Source: Neorhizobium sp. UBA3556 (GTDB taxonomy: Bacteria; Pseudomonadota; Alphaproteobacteria; Rhizobiales; Rhizobiaceae). Taken from it: a DNA stretch of 64,000 bases. Positions within the stretch are counted from its first letter, which is position 1. Each line of letters starts with the position of its first letter. The position numbers were made by a program, and so were the translations under genes. The stretch covers positions 43,955-107,954 of the forward strand of contig DFNX01000014.1 in assembly GCA_002376235.1 (NCBI GenBank), in the 5' to 3' direction. This document shows, piece after piece, positions 35,895 through 45,370 of this stretch. The notes under the pieces were generated by a model. That model had not been told where the DNA came from, searched no databases, and was given only the letters and a program-made list of their open reading frames with translations.

Positions 35895-36050
35895 ACTGCC
35901 ATACCCCATGATGTTCAGGTCCGCCGCATCTCCTGGGTCGTGGGGTCGGTCGACCGGCAGGCATATCAATGCGGTTCCTCGTGCCGTTATTGCAGGCTGG
36001 TCGACCCCCAAATTCAAAACGCCGCTCCCGATGGGACGCGGCGTTTTTTC
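35895..36050 (+). ncRNA. Candidate small RNA between pleD and rpmG
   Basis: About 155 bases bounded by a promoter-like sequence and an intrinsic terminator, with no protein frame of merit. Stem 1 pairs CCCCATGA (35904-35911) with TCGTGGGG (35938-35945). Stem 2 pairs the palindrome GGTCGACC at 35948-35955 with the copy at 35999-36006 and can extend to share the GGGG of stem 1, so the two folds may exclude each other. I cannot assign it to a known sRNA family. Confidence 0.5.
36016..36050 (+). terminator. Rho-independent terminator of the candidate sRNA
   Basis: AAAACGCCG (36016-36024) pairs with CGGCGTTTT (36039-36047), with an inner TCCC/GGGA stem and a run of six T. It faces the rpmG terminator, so it ends plus-strand transcription from the sRNA or from pleD. 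The rest of 35394-35860 is AT-rich and shows no gene. Confidence 0.85.
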
Positions 36051-36089
36051 GTATCTGCATCAGTCCCGTAACCAGCAGGCAATCAGGCA

Positions 36090-36124
36090 AAAGAAAAGGC
36101 GCCTGACCTGGTGGTCGGCGCCTT
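36090..36124 (-). terminator. Rho-independent terminator of rpmG
   Basis: On the minus strand AAGGCGCC (36124-36117) pairs with GGCGCCTT (36103-36096), followed by TTCTTTT. It begins 23 bases behind the rpmG stop. Confidence 0.85.
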
Positions 36125-36146
36125 GTTCAAACCCTTCGATCAAGTC

Positions 36147-36314
36147 TTACTTGATCTTGGTTTCCTTGAATTCAACGTGCTTCTTGGCAACCGGGTCGTA
36201 CTTGGTCTTGGTCATCTTGTCCGTGAACGTACGGCTGTTCTTCGTCGTGACGTAGAAGAAACCGGTGTCAGCCGTCGACAACAGCTTAATCTTGATGGTC
36301 GTAGCTTTCGCCAT
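36147..36314 (-). CDS. rpmG: 50S ribosomal protein L33
   Basis: Small zinc-free L33 of 55 residues, starting MAKATTIKIKLLSTADTG and ending ETKIK. It lacks the four cysteines of the zinc-binding form. It binds the 50S subunit near the E site. It lies 90 bases behind the MFS permease gene and may have its own promoter there; a terminator follows. Confidence 0.95.
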   Translation of the reverse strand: MAKATTIKIKLLSTADTGFFYVTTKNSRTFTDKMTKTKYDPVAKKHVEFKETKIK

Positions 36315-36404
36315 GGTTGTTCTGCCTCTAGAAAATAGGAAGCCGTTGGCGCAGCGTGCGCCCCAGCTAAATCTGGCGCGAAATTACAAATCGCGCGCCA
36401 AAAG

Positions 36405-37589
36405 TCAACTCTGTTTCGAATGGAAAAGCGTGCGGCATAGGGCAATAAGCACGTAAAAGCCGAAGAATGAGGCCAGCGCCCAGGCATAACCGTCGTTTCC
36501 GACGATATCCATGGCGGCCCCGATGCCTTGCGGGCCGACCACTGTTCCGACCGCATAGCAAAAAATGAAGGCCGCATTGGCTGCGGCAAGATCCGCCCCG
36601 CTGAGTCGCGCACCCAAATGGGCGAGGCCGACCGTATAGAGGCCGGAGACGCAGCCACCCCAGAAAAACAGAACGACCGCCATCAAGATCCAGTTGTGGA
36701 TCAGCATCGGCAAGGCCAGCGAACCGAGGACGCCCAGAACGGCCATGGCTGCGAGCAGCGGGCGGCGGTCTTTCAGTCTGTCGGAATAGAGGCCGAGCGG
36801 GATCTGGAAGGCCATGTTGCCGATGCCCATGATGGTCAGGAGTATGGCCGCCTGCTGCTCCTGCAATTGCTCGCGCAGGGCGTAGATCGGGAAGAGTGAA
36901 AGCCCGCCGGCCGAGACTGCGCCAAAAGCGAAGACGGCAGCCGTCGCCGTCGGCACAAGGAAGATGTAGTGGAAAAAATGCCGCTCCGGCTTGCTGTCGA
37001 GAACCGGGCTCTCATGCCGCGCGATGAAGATCGGGATGAGCGCCAGCAGGATGATGATCGCGCCCACAAGGAAAGGAAGGATGCCGTCGCTGCCGAGTGC
37101 GGAAAAAAGCAGCGGACCGAGCGCGAAGCCGACCGCAAGCACGGTCGCATAGATACCGAGCACCAGACCGCGGCGACGGGGAGGGGCCGCCTCGTTGATC
37201 CAGAATTCGGACAGGATGAAGAGCGTCGTAGTGGCGCCATGGAAGGCGAAACGCAGGGGGAACCACATCCAGAAGGATTGCGCATAATAGAAGCCAAGCC
37301 CGCTGATAGAGGCGACGACGACGGCAAACATCATCGTCCGTGCCACGCCAAAGTCATGGGCAAGCTTCGTGGTGACAGGCGCTGCAAGCATCGAGGCGAC
37401 GCCGGCCATGGCGGCGTTGAGGCCGATCAGGGTTGAAGGGATGCCGCGCTTTTCAAGAATGATCGAAAGAAGCGGAAGTCCCAGTCCTATCGCTATGCCT
37501 ACCGCGCTGATCGCAGAAATTGCCGCGATGAGGGAAGGCCAATGGATGTGTTCCACATGCCCGTTTGCGTCGGTCGTCGGCTGCGACAT
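36405..37589 (-). CDS. MFS transporter
   Basis: Major-facilitator permease of 394 residues with 12 predicted transmembrane helices. The first loop has a weak family motif, and the sequence resembles the YcaD-like group of uncharacterised exporters. Substrate unknown. It starts 10 bases behind the NUDIX gene and ends 90 bases before rpmG, the tail of a long minus-strand run topA-rnr-DUF983-NUDIX-MFS. Confidence 0.85.
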   Translation of the reverse strand: MSQPTTDANGHVEHIHWPSLIAAISAISAVGIAIGLGLPLLSIILEKRGIPSTLIGLNAAMAGVASMLAAPVTTKLAHDFGVARTMMFAVVVASISGLGFYYAQSFWMWFPLRFAFHGATTTLFILSEFWINEAAPPRRRGLVLGIYATVLAVGFALGPLLFSALGSDGILPFLVGAIIILLALIPIFIARHESPVLDSKPERHFFHYIFLVPTATAAVFAFGAVSAGGLSLFPIYALREQLQEQQAAILLTIMGIGNMAFQIPLGLYSDRLKDRRPLLAAMAVLGVLGSLALPMLIHNWILMAVVLFFWGGCVSGLYTVGLAHLGARLSGADLAAANAAFIFCYAVGTVVGPQGIGAAMDIVGNDGYAWALASFFGFYVLIALCRTLFHSKQS

Positions 37590-37599
37590 TCATTCTTCC

Positions 37600-38283
37600 T
37601 TACAGTCGGCTCTGGACGAAACGTCCGTGACGCATCGAATAAAACGGGACTGGGGTTCCAAAAGGTATCGACGGGTCGAGCTTCATCAGGTTCTTGATGT
37701 CCTCCAGCACCGTCTGGGTGATCCGCGCGAGTTTCAGACCAGAAACCATTGCAATGTCAAGCCATTGCAAGTCTTCAAGCTCGTCCGTATCGCCGAAATG
37801 CGACATGTCGAAGACAGTCTCGTCGCAAAGGCCCAGAAAGAAGCGTGTGTCATAGCGGCGAACGGCTCCCGGTGGCGTGATGGCCCGCGCGACATAACGT
37901 AGCGTACCGAGATCGAAACCCGTTTCCTGGGCCGGCCTGATACCCGTCTCCTCCCGCAGTTCGCGCAGCGCTGCGAGTGCGAGCGCTCTGGCGCGAGCGG
38001 GTCCCATGCGGCCTGAGGTGCCGGCCAGCAGTTTTCCCATAACCAGCGGATTGAGATCGCCGCCATAGGGCAGGGCGTGATCACGGCGGTCACGTCGTCC
38101 CCCCGGGAAGACATAGACATCCGGCATGAAGACATGCTTTGCCGCCCGACGCCCCATCAGTATTTTGGGTGCAGGGCCGGAACGATCGATTAGGATCAGG
38201 CATGCCGCATCCTGTGTGCGGACGCGGTGACGCTCCTCGAAGCGTTCGTCCGGCTCCGCGGAATCTGTGTCTGTCGAAGTCAT
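37600..38283 (-). CDS. NUDIX hydrolase
   Basis: A 227-residue hydrolase of nucleoside-diphosphate-like substrates. The NUDIX box is visible as AALRELREETGI (about 116-127), preceded by VYVFPGGRRDR; the glycine before the box region is separated by a longer insert than in short NUDIX proteins, as in the NUDT19/CoA-type group. ATG 38283 overlaps the DUF983 stop by four bases (ATGA), so it is coupled to that gene. Confidence 0.85.
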   Translation of the reverse strand: MTSTDTDSAEPDERFEERHRVRTQDAACLILIDRSGPAPKILMGRRAAKHVFMPDVYVFPGGRRDRRDHALPYGGDLNPLVMGKLLAGTSGRMGPARARALALAALRELREETGIRPAQETGFDLGTLRYVARAITPPGAVRRYDTRFFLGLCDETVFDMSHFGDTDELEDLQWLDIAMVSGLKLARITQTVLEDIKNLMKLDPSIPFGTPVPFYSMRHGRFVQSRL

Positions 38284-38717
38284 GCGGAAGGATCGCTGCG
38301 ATCGGGTTCCTGGTTTGCGAAACCATGCATCCTGTAGGCCCATTGCAGGCCGATGACCCCGCCCTTGATCGGCTGGACCGTTGCAATTGCGGTCAGTACC
38401 GCAAGCGGTATCCAGATCGCCATGTGCACGAAAGGTGAGACGCGCCAGAGCATGTCGGTCAACAGGTAACCCGTCATCAGCACATGGCCGACAACGACAA
38501 TGACGAGATAGGCCGGCAGGTCGTCGGCGCGCTGCGGCCGGTAGTCTTCTCCGCAAACGGCGCAATGATCGACCGGCTTGAGAAAAGCCCGAAACAGGCG
38601 GCCATCGCCGCAATTGGGGCAGCGGCAGGCAAGGCCGCGTTTGATCGAGCGCCCCAAAGGTCGCTCGGGCACGCCTTCACCGCCATATTTGATGGTTGAT
38701 CCGGCGCGCTCATCCAT
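38280..38717 (-). CDS. DUF983 family membrane protein
   Basis: A 145-residue protein of unknown function with an N-terminal zinc-ribbon-like part (CRCPNCGDGRLF, then CAVCGEDY, about 31-58) and two transmembrane helices (about 67-90 and 96-118). The arrangement is typical of DUF983 in alphaproteobacteria. It starts two bases behind rnr and overlaps the NUDIX gene by four bases. Confidence 0.88.
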   Translation of the reverse strand: MDERAGSTIKYGGEGVPERPLGRSIKRGLACRCPNCGDGRLFRAFLKPVDHCAVCGEDYRPQRADDLPAYLVIVVVGHVLMTGYLLTDMLWRVSPFVHMAIWIPLAVLTAIATVQPIKGGVIGLQWAYRMHGFANQEPDRSDPSA

Positions 38718-38719
38718 TG

Positions 38720-41095
38720 CTATCTCCTGCGTCCGCGGGGAGGGCGTGTGCCCGGTTTTTTCGGCCCGCCACCCGGCCGGTTGCGCCGCCCCGCCTTGTG
38801 GAAGGAGCGTGTTCCGGTCGGCAGCTTCTTGCCTTCGCTCAGCATTTCGAACTGCAGTGCGCCGGCAAGCGGAATGGCATTCTTCAGCCGTACATCGACT
38901 GTATCACCGAGCTGATAGCCGAGCCCCGACCGTTCGCCGGACAAGGCCTGATGCGCTTCGTCGTAGAAATAGTAGTCGTTGCCGATCGTCGAGACAGGCA
39001 CGAAACCGTCGGCGCCATAGGTGGGCAGCGAGACGAACAGTCCAGCCTTGGTGACGCCGGAAATGCGCCCCTCGAATTCTTCGCCGATGCGGGTGGCGAG
39101 GTGATGGGCAATCAGACGGTTGACCGTATCGCGCTCCGCCGCCATGGCGCGACGCTCGAAGGTAGAGATTTCCGCTGCGATATCGTCGAGCTGCGATTCT
39201 TCTTCCCGTGTGATGCCACCTTCGCCAAGACCCAGAGAGCCGACGAGCGCACGATGCACGATCAGATCGGCATAACGGCGGATCGGCGAGGTGAAATGCG
39301 CATATTTCATCAGGTTGAGGCCGAAATGCCCGATATTGTCCGGGCTGTAGACGGCCTGGCTCTGGGAGCGCAGCACCATTTCATTGACCATCACCTGATG
39401 CGGTGTGCCTTGGGCCTGTGACAGGATGCCGTTGAACGAGTTGGAGCGCATGTTGCCGCCCTTGGCCATGGAGATGCCAAGTGTGTTCAAGAACTCGCGC
39501 AGGGTCTCCTGCTTGGCCAGCGACGGTCCATCATGGGCACGGTAGATCAGTGCCTGACGCTTCTTCTCCAGCGTCTCGGCAGCGCAGACATTCGCCTGGA
39601 TCATCATCTCTTCGATGAGCTTGTGCGCGTCGAGCCGGTCCGGCACGAAAACGCGATCGACCGTACCATCGGACTTGAGCAGGATCTTGCGCTCCGGCAT
39701 GTCCAGTTCGAGCGGCTGGCGACGGTCGCGGCCGACCTTCATGATCCGATAGGCGTCCCAAAGCGGCTTCAGGATCGGTTCGAGCAGCGGTCCGGTCTTG
39801 TCGTCCGGCTTGCCATCGATCGCGGCCTGCGCCTGCTGGTAGGAGAGCTTAGCCGCACTTTTCATCATGATGCGATGGAACGTGTGGCCCGCCTTGCGGC
39901 CTTCCTTCGAAAAGGTCATCCGCACGGCCATCGCTGGCCGGTCTTCGCCTTCGCGCAGCGAGCAGAGATCGTTGGAAATCCGCTCCGGCAGCATCGGTAC
40001 GACGCGGTCGGGGAAATAAACGGAATTGCCGCGCTTCAACGCCTCGCGGTCAAGCGGCGATCCGGTGCGTACATACCAGGAGACATCGGCGATCGCGACG
40101 GTGACGATCACGCCGCCCGGATTGTCGGGTGACGTGTCCGGTTCGGCATAAACCGCGTCGTCATGGTCCTTGGCGTCGGCCGGGTCGATCGTGACCAGCG
40201 GCACATCGCGCCAGTCTTCACGCTTCGACATCGAGGCGGGCTGAGCAGCCTCGGCTTCGTCCATGACTTGCTTCGGAAAAATGTGCGGAATGCCATGCGA
40301 ATAAATGGCGATCATCGAGATCGCCTTTTCCGACGCGACGGAGCCAACCACAGAAAGCACACGAGCGCGCGGCAGGCCGAAACGGCCGGAGCGTACGGTT
40401 TCGCTCTCGACCAGATCTCCATGCTTGGCATCGCCCAGGCCATCGGGCTCGATCACCATTTCCTCGCCGCGCCGATCGGTCGGCAAAAGACGGATCTCAC
40501 CATCGGCGAGCTTGTGGACAACGCCAAGGGTCGCGCCGCGGCGCTTGTCGATCACCTTGATGACACGTGCCGTATAGGCAGGGCCGGTGCGATCCTTGTT
40601 CGGAAATATTTTGGCGAGGATACGGTCGTTGAGGCCGGCGGCAGGCGCCTTGCCCTTGCCACGCTGTTCCGACGACTGGCGGATCAGCACGGCCGGTGCC
40701 GCCCCTTGATCCTCCGGCCATTCGGCCGGTCGGCCGATCAACTCGCCATCCTTGTCGCGCGTGGTGATGTCGAGAACGGTGACCGGGGGCAGCGCGCCGG
40801 GACGCGTCAGTGACTTGCGGCTCTTGGTCAAGAGGCCTTCGTCTTCGAGCTGGCGAAGCAGGTCCTTCAGCTCGACGCGCGTTTCCCCCTTCAGTCCGAA
40901 AGCCTTGGCAATCTCGCGCTTGGAGGCCTTGTCCGGATTGTCGGAGATGAATTCGAGCAGGACTTCGCGCGGCGGGATGGCGCCCTGGATGATCGCAGAT
41001 TTTCCCTTGGAACCGGTTGCCATACCGCGTTCAGCTCTTTCCGCCCGCTTCCGCTGCCGGTGCGATCTGATGTCGTCGTCCTGCTCTTCGCTCAC
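38720..41095 (-). CDS. rnr: Ribonuclease R
   Basis: 3'-5' exoribonuclease of the RNB family that can degrade structured RNA. The 791-residue protein has an N-terminal winged-helix region, cold-shock domains, the RNB catalytic core with DPADAKDHDDAVY (about 297-309), an S1 domain (about 655-735) and a basic Gly/Arg/Lys-rich tail. It starts with GTG at 41095, overlapping the topA stop by four bases (GTGA), so translation is coupled. Confidence 0.95.
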   Translation of the reverse strand: MSEEQDDDIRSHRQRKRAERAERGMATGSKGKSAIIQGAIPPREVLLEFISDNPDKASKREIAKAFGLKGETRVELKDLLRQLEDEGLLTKSRKSLTRPGALPPVTVLDITTRDKDGELIGRPAEWPEDQGAAPAVLIRQSSEQRGKGKAPAAGLNDRILAKIFPNKDRTGPAYTARVIKVIDKRRGATLGVVHKLADGEIRLLPTDRRGEEMVIEPDGLGDAKHGDLVESETVRSGRFGLPRARVLSVVGSVASEKAISMIAIYSHGIPHIFPKQVMDEAEAAQPASMSKREDWRDVPLVTIDPADAKDHDDAVYAEPDTSPDNPGGVIVTVAIADVSWYVRTGSPLDREALKRGNSVYFPDRVVPMLPERISNDLCSLREGEDRPAMAVRMTFSKEGRKAGHTFHRIMMKSAAKLSYQQAQAAIDGKPDDKTGPLLEPILKPLWDAYRIMKVGRDRRQPLELDMPERKILLKSDGTVDRVFVPDRLDAHKLIEEMMIQANVCAAETLEKKRQALIYRAHDGPSLAKQETLREFLNTLGISMAKGGNMRSNSFNGILSQAQGTPHQVMVNEMVLRSQSQAVYSPDNIGHFGLNLMKYAHFTSPIRRYADLIVHRALVGSLGLGEGGITREEESQLDDIAAEISTFERRAMAAERDTVNRLIAHHLATRIGEEFEGRISGVTKAGLFVSLPTYGADGFVPVSTIGNDYYFYDEAHQALSGERSGLGYQLGDTVDVRLKNAIPLAGALQFEMLSEGKKLPTGTRSFHKAGRRNRPGGGPKKPGTRPPRGRRR

Positions 41096-43770
41096 GTATC
41101 CGTCTTCTTTGTCTTCGCTGTGGCCTTCTTGGCCGGTGCCTTTTTGGCGGGAGCCTTCTTGGCCGCAGTCTTCTTCGGAGCGGCCTTCTTGGTGTCGCCG
41201 TCAGCCTTGGCAGCAGCCTTCTTCGGCTTTGCCTTGGTCTTGGTCGACGTCTTGCCGCCCTTTTCGATGATCAGCGCCATGGCCTGTTCCATCGTCACAG
41301 ACTGCGGCTCCATGCCCTTCGGCAGGGTCGCATTGACCTTGCCCCAGTTGACGTAAGGACCGTAACGGCCGTCACGCACGGTAACAGCGCCGCCATCCGG
41401 ATGGTCGCCCAATTCCTTCAGCGCAGCAGGTGTGCCGCGGCCACGTCCACCCGGACCCTTTGCTGCCTTTTCGGCAAGCACGGTGACGGCGCGGTTGAGG
41501 CCGATCGAGAACACATCCTCGATGCTTTCGAGGTTGGCATAAGTGCCGTCATGCAGCAGGAACGGCCCGTAGCGGCCGAGACCGGCAGAGATCATCTTGC
41601 CGGTTTCCGGGTTCTGGCCCACATCGCGCGGCAGGTTGATCAGCGCCAGCGCCTTTTCATGGTCGATGTCTTCCGGCTTCCAGCCCTTGGGCAGCGAGGA
41701 GCGCTTTGCTTCCTTGCCTTCGCCGCGCTGGATATAGGGTCCAAAACGGCCCGAGCGCAGCGTCAGCTCTTCGCCTGTATGCGGATCGGCACCGAGTGCC
41801 TTCGGTTCGTTAAGGCCGGAAGCGTCAGCCTCTGCGCCGTCAGACGAAAGCTGGCGGGTGAAATTGCATTCCGGATAGTTCGAGCAGCCGACGAATGCGC
41901 CGTACTTGCCGAGCTTCAGCGACAGGTTGCCGGTGCCGCAGACCTGGCAGATACGCGGGTCCGATCCGTCCTCCCGCTTCGGGAAGACGAGCGGTGCCAG
42001 AGCCTCGTTCAAGGCGTCGAGCACATTGGTGACGCGCAATTCCTTGGTGTCTTCGATCTGGGCGAAGAAATCGGTCCAGAAATCACGCAGGACCTGCTTC
42101 CAGTCGAGTTCGCCGGCGGAAATCCGATCGAGCTTTTCTTCCAGATCGGCCGTGAAATCGTATTCCACATACTTTGTGAAGAAGTTTTCGAGGAACGCCG
42201 TCACCAACCGTCCCTTGGAATGCGGGATCAGCTTGCGCTTCTCGGTGACCACATATTCGCGGTCCGACAGCGTCTTCAGCGTCGCGGCATAGGTGGAAGG
42301 ACGGCCGATGCCGAGCTCTTCCATCTTCTTAATCAGCGAAGCTTCCGAATAACGCGGCGGCGGTTCGGTGAAATGCTGGCTGGAATTGATCTTCTGCTTG
42401 GCGAGGTTTTCGCGCGCATTGATCTCCGGCAGGCGGCCATCCTCGTCGTCATCCTCGGACTTTTCGTCCTCGTCACGGCGATCCATATAGGCGCCGAGAA
42501 AACCGTCGAAACGGACGACCGAGCCGACGGCGCGCAGGCCAGCCTTCTCCGCGCCATTGGAGGCGAGGATCTCGACTGTCGTGCGTTCCATTTCGGCAGA
42601 CGCCATCTGGCTGGCAATGCCACGCTTCCAGATCAGTTCGTAAAGACGTGCCTGGTCGGCATCGAGGAATTTCTTCACCTGATCCGGCGTGCGGTTGAAA
42701 TCGGTCGGACGGATGGCTTCGTGCGCTTCCTGGGCGTTTTTCGCCTTGGTGGAATAGACGCGGGCCTTTTCCGGCAGATAGCGGTCGCCGAACTGCACAA
42801 CAATGGCGGCTCGGGCAGCATCGATCGCTTCGGGCGCCATCTGCACGCCGTCGGTACGCATATAGGTGATGAGACCAACCGTCTCGCCACCGATATCGAT
42901 GCCTTCATAAAGCTTCTGCGCTACCTGCATGGTGCGCGAGGCGTTAAAGCCGATATTGGAAGAGGCTGCCTGCTGCAGGCTCGACGTGGTGAAGGGCGGG
43001 CCGGGATTGCGCTTGACCGGCTTTGCCTCGACACTGTCGACGACAAAGCTTGCGCCTTCGAGCAGCGACTTCAGGCGATTGGCGTCGTCGCCGGTCTTGA
43101 CGGCGCGCGGCGCCAGACGCTTGCCGTCGGCAGAGACGAGCTTCGCTTCGAACTCATCGCCGCGCGGGGTTTTCAGCAGTGCCGAGAGGTTCCAGTATTC
43201 TTCCGAAACGAAACGCTCGATTTCGTTTTCGCGGTCGCAGACGAGGCGCAGCGCCACCGACTGCACACGACCGGCAGAGCGTGCGCCGGGCAGCTTGCGC
43301 CACAGGACCGGGGAAAGATTGAAGCCGACCAGATAATCGAGTGCGCGGCGCGCCAGATAGGCATCGACCAGCGGCACGTCGATATCGCGGGGCGCAGCCA
43401 TTGCGTCGAGCACGGCCTTCTTGGTGATGGCGTTGAAGACGACGCGCTTGACCGGCTTGTCACCCAGCACCTTCTTCTTCTTCAGGAGATCGAGAACGTG
43501 CCAGGAAATGGCTTCACCTTCGCGATCAGGGTCGGTCGCGAGAAACAGTCCGTCAGAGCTTTTCACGGCATCTGCGATGTCTTTCATGCGTTTCTGCGAT
43601 GCGCTGTCGACCTCCCAGGACATTTCGAAATCCTGGTCGGGGAGCACGGAGCCGTCTTTCGCGGGAAGATCGCGGACGTGGCCAAAGGATGCGAGAACCT
43701 TATAACCCGAGCCCAGATACTTATTGATCGTCTTGGCTTTGGCTGGAGATTCTACAACGACAACATTCAT
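41092..43770 (-). CDS. topA: DNA topoisomerase I
   Basis: Type IA topoisomerase that relaxes negative supercoils. The 892-residue protein has a TOPRIM domain (VVVESPAKAKTI at 3-14), the active-site tyrosine in the VGLITYMRTDG region (about 305-315), one four-cysteine zinc finger (CQVCG ... GCSNYPEC), three GRYGPY-type C-terminal repeats and a long Lys/Ala-rich tail. ATG 43770 gives the family start MNVVVVESP. First of a coupled run with rnr. Confidence 0.96.
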   Translation of the reverse strand: MNVVVVESPAKAKTINKYLGSGYKVLASFGHVRDLPAKDGSVLPDQDFEMSWEVDSASQKRMKDIADAVKSSDGLFLATDPDREGEAISWHVLDLLKKKKVLGDKPVKRVVFNAITKKAVLDAMAAPRDIDVPLVDAYLARRALDYLVGFNLSPVLWRKLPGARSAGRVQSVALRLVCDRENEIERFVSEEYWNLSALLKTPRGDEFEAKLVSADGKRLAPRAVKTGDDANRLKSLLEGASFVVDSVEAKPVKRNPGPPFTTSSLQQAASSNIGFNASRTMQVAQKLYEGIDIGGETVGLITYMRTDGVQMAPEAIDAARAAIVVQFGDRYLPEKARVYSTKAKNAQEAHEAIRPTDFNRTPDQVKKFLDADQARLYELIWKRGIASQMASAEMERTTVEILASNGAEKAGLRAVGSVVRFDGFLGAYMDRRDEDEKSEDDDEDGRLPEINARENLAKQKINSSQHFTEPPPRYSEASLIKKMEELGIGRPSTYAATLKTLSDREYVVTEKRKLIPHSKGRLVTAFLENFFTKYVEYDFTADLEEKLDRISAGELDWKQVLRDFWTDFFAQIEDTKELRVTNVLDALNEALAPLVFPKREDGSDPRICQVCGTGNLSLKLGKYGAFVGCSNYPECNFTRQLSSDGAEADASGLNEPKALGADPHTGEELTLRSGRFGPYIQRGEGKEAKRSSLPKGWKPEDIDHEKALALINLPRDVGQNPETGKMISAGLGRYGPFLLHDGTYANLESIEDVFSIGLNRAVTVLAEKAAKGPGGRGRGTPAALKELGDHPDGGAVTVRDGRYGPYVNWGKVNATLPKGMEPQSVTMEQAMALIIEKGGKTSTKTKAKPKKAAAKADGDTKKAAPKKTAAKKAPAKKAPAKKATAKTKKTDT

Positions 43771-43954
43771 TTTTGCTTCTCTGTAATAGAGCAGGGCCCG
43801 GTACCTCACTCGGTCCAGGCGGAGATTTGACTTCCCGACATGGAGGGCGTTTGTCCCGCGGTCAAGGGCTTAAGTGAAATTAGCACATTTCGAAGGATGC
43901 AATCGGTGGGTGCTTTAATCTGGCTTGCAATCAGAAATATTTCAAATAAAGTCC

Positions 43955-43991
43955 ATAAAAATGACTGATGTGAATAAAGTTTCACTTTATT
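43955..43991. promoter_or_regulatory. Repeated AATAAAGT with perfect inverted repeat
   Basis: AATAAAGT occurs at 43955-43962 and again at 43973-43980, where it forms a perfect 8-base inverted repeat with ACTTTATT (43984-43991) across a TTC loop. It lies 20 bases before a small conserved-looking gene at 44011. It may be an operator or a weak hairpin; I cannot name the regulator. The rest of 43771-43954, behind the topA start, is plain promoter-type DNA. Confidence 0.4.
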
Positions 43992-44010
43992 GTCGATGGT
44001 GGGGTGGGGC

Positions 44011-44238
44011 ATGTCGATTCAGATTTATGGGCTCCGCGAGGAGCCTTCTGCCGAAAATGTAGCGTATATTCGCCAGATGCTGGGGGAGTTGCGGCAGGTA
44101 GCATTCGGCGAGGGGGCCGACATGCTCTGCTATCTTATCGAGATGGCCTATGTCGAAGCTGGCGACATTCAATCCGGCCGTCGTCCGTGTTCATCCGGGA
44201 AGCGAGATGGAAACAAACCCGCCGGGATGACGGTATAG
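44011..44238 (+). CDS. Small hypothetical protein
   Basis: A 75-residue, probably cytoplasmic protein starting MSIQIYGLREEPSAENVAYI, with an amphipathic central helix. I do not recognise a domain, but the composition and the GGGTGGGG upstream look like a real gene. It stands alone on the plus strand between topA and dprA and overlaps the dprA 3' end convergently by 48 bases. Confidence 0.65.
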   Translation: MSIQIYGLREEPSAENVAYIRQMLGELRQVAFGEGADMLCYLIEMAYVEAGDIQSGRRPCSSGKRDGNKPAGMTV

Positions 44239-45336
44239 GCGTCCAGCGAGATCAAGTTCGAGCAGCACGAGATAGACGGACGCCGCCGGAAGGCCGGTAT
44301 GGCGAATGATATCGTCTATCTCTGTCGGTGTCGGACCCAATGCTGAAATGATGGTGTGGCGGACATTCTCGTCCGGCGGCAGCATGGCATCGTCCGACCG
44401 CTCCGGTTCTTCGATAACCTGATGTTCGAACAGATCCAGTTGCGACACCGGCGCGAGCGCTTCCAGCACGTCTTCCGGGCCGGTGGTTACGATTGCACCC
44501 TGTTTGATGAGGGCATTGGTCCCATGGCAGCGCGGATCGAGTGGAGAGCCTGGCACGGCAAATACGATCCGGCCAAAATCACCGGCCATCCGCGCGGTAA
44601 TCAACGAGCCGGATTTTTCCGCCGCCTCGACAACGACGACGCCGAGCGAAATGCCTGCGATCAGCCGGTTGCGGCGGGGAAAATCCCGTGCTCTCGGCTC
44701 CCAGCCGAACGGCATCTCGCTGATCGCAAGACCTGCGCCATTGGCGATCTCATCCAGCAGGCCGAGATTTTCGGGCGGGTAGGGACGGTCAAGCCCGCCG
44801 GCCAGCACAGCGATCGTGCCGGTCTCGACGCTGGCCCGGTGTGCGGCGGTATCGATCCCGCGTGCGAGCCCCGAGGTTATGACATAGCCGTTCTGGCCGC
44901 ATCGCCGGGCGATCATTGCCGCAAATTTTGCGCCGACGACTGAGGCATTGCGCGAGCCGACAATGCCGACGGATGGACGCGTGGCGCTTGCGAGGTTTCC
45001 CTTGATGGCAACGAGTGGCGGAGCGCCGTCTATATGCCTGAGCGCAGATGGATAGTCCGGTTCGCCGATGCCGATGAAGGACGCGCCATGCCTGTAAGCG
45101 GCCTCAAGCTCGCACTCGGCATCCTGAATGCTGGCAATGCGCAGTGATCGCGTGGCACCGCCGCGTCGGGAAAGCTCCGGCAGCATGGCAAGTGCATTTT
45201 CCGCAGAGCCGCAATGGTTGATCAACTGCCGGAACGTGGCGGGGCCGACATTGTCGGAGCGGATCAGCCGCAGCCAGGCGATCCTCTGTTTCTCCGTCAG
45301 CGCAATTCCAGATCGTCCTGCGCTGCCGTCGGGCAT
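44191..45336 (-). CDS. dprA: DNA-processing protein DprA
   Basis: Binds incoming single-stranded DNA during natural transformation and loads RecA. The 381-residue protein has an N-terminal SAM-like helix-hairpin region (about 20-80), the Rossmann-like core with GIVGSRNASVVG and SGLARGIDTAAH, and a C-terminal winged-helix domain (about 310-380). Its presence does not by itself prove competence. It follows plsY by 34 bases, as the last gene of the pyrB-pyrX-plsY-dprA run. Confidence 0.93.
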   Translation of the reverse strand: MPDGSAGRSGIALTEKQRIAWLRLIRSDNVGPATFRQLINHCGSAENALAMLPELSRRGGATRSLRIASIQDAECELEAAYRHGASFIGIGEPDYPSALRHIDGAPPLVAIKGNLASATRPSVGIVGSRNASVVGAKFAAMIARRCGQNGYVITSGLARGIDTAAHRASVETGTIAVLAGGLDRPYPPENLGLLDEIANGAGLAISEMPFGWEPRARDFPRRNRLIAGISLGVVVVEAAEKSGSLITARMAGDFGRIVFAVPGSPLDPRCHGTNALIKQGAIVTTGPEDVLEALAPVSQLDLFEHQVIEEPERSDDAMLPPDENVRHTIISALGPTPTEIDDIIRHTGLPAASVYLVLLELDLAGRLYRHPGGFVSISLPG

Positions 45337-45370
45337 GGATGGCCTCTTCTGGGGCCACCGGGAAAGTGAG

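Noticed and set aside
35746..36090. 114-codon minus-strand frame in the pleD-rpmG gap
   Set aside because: It runs through two terminators and the structured RNA region and has no ribosome site.
41401..43830. 809-codon open frame on the plus strand
   Set aside because: Antisense to topA; no protein-like composition or ribosome site.
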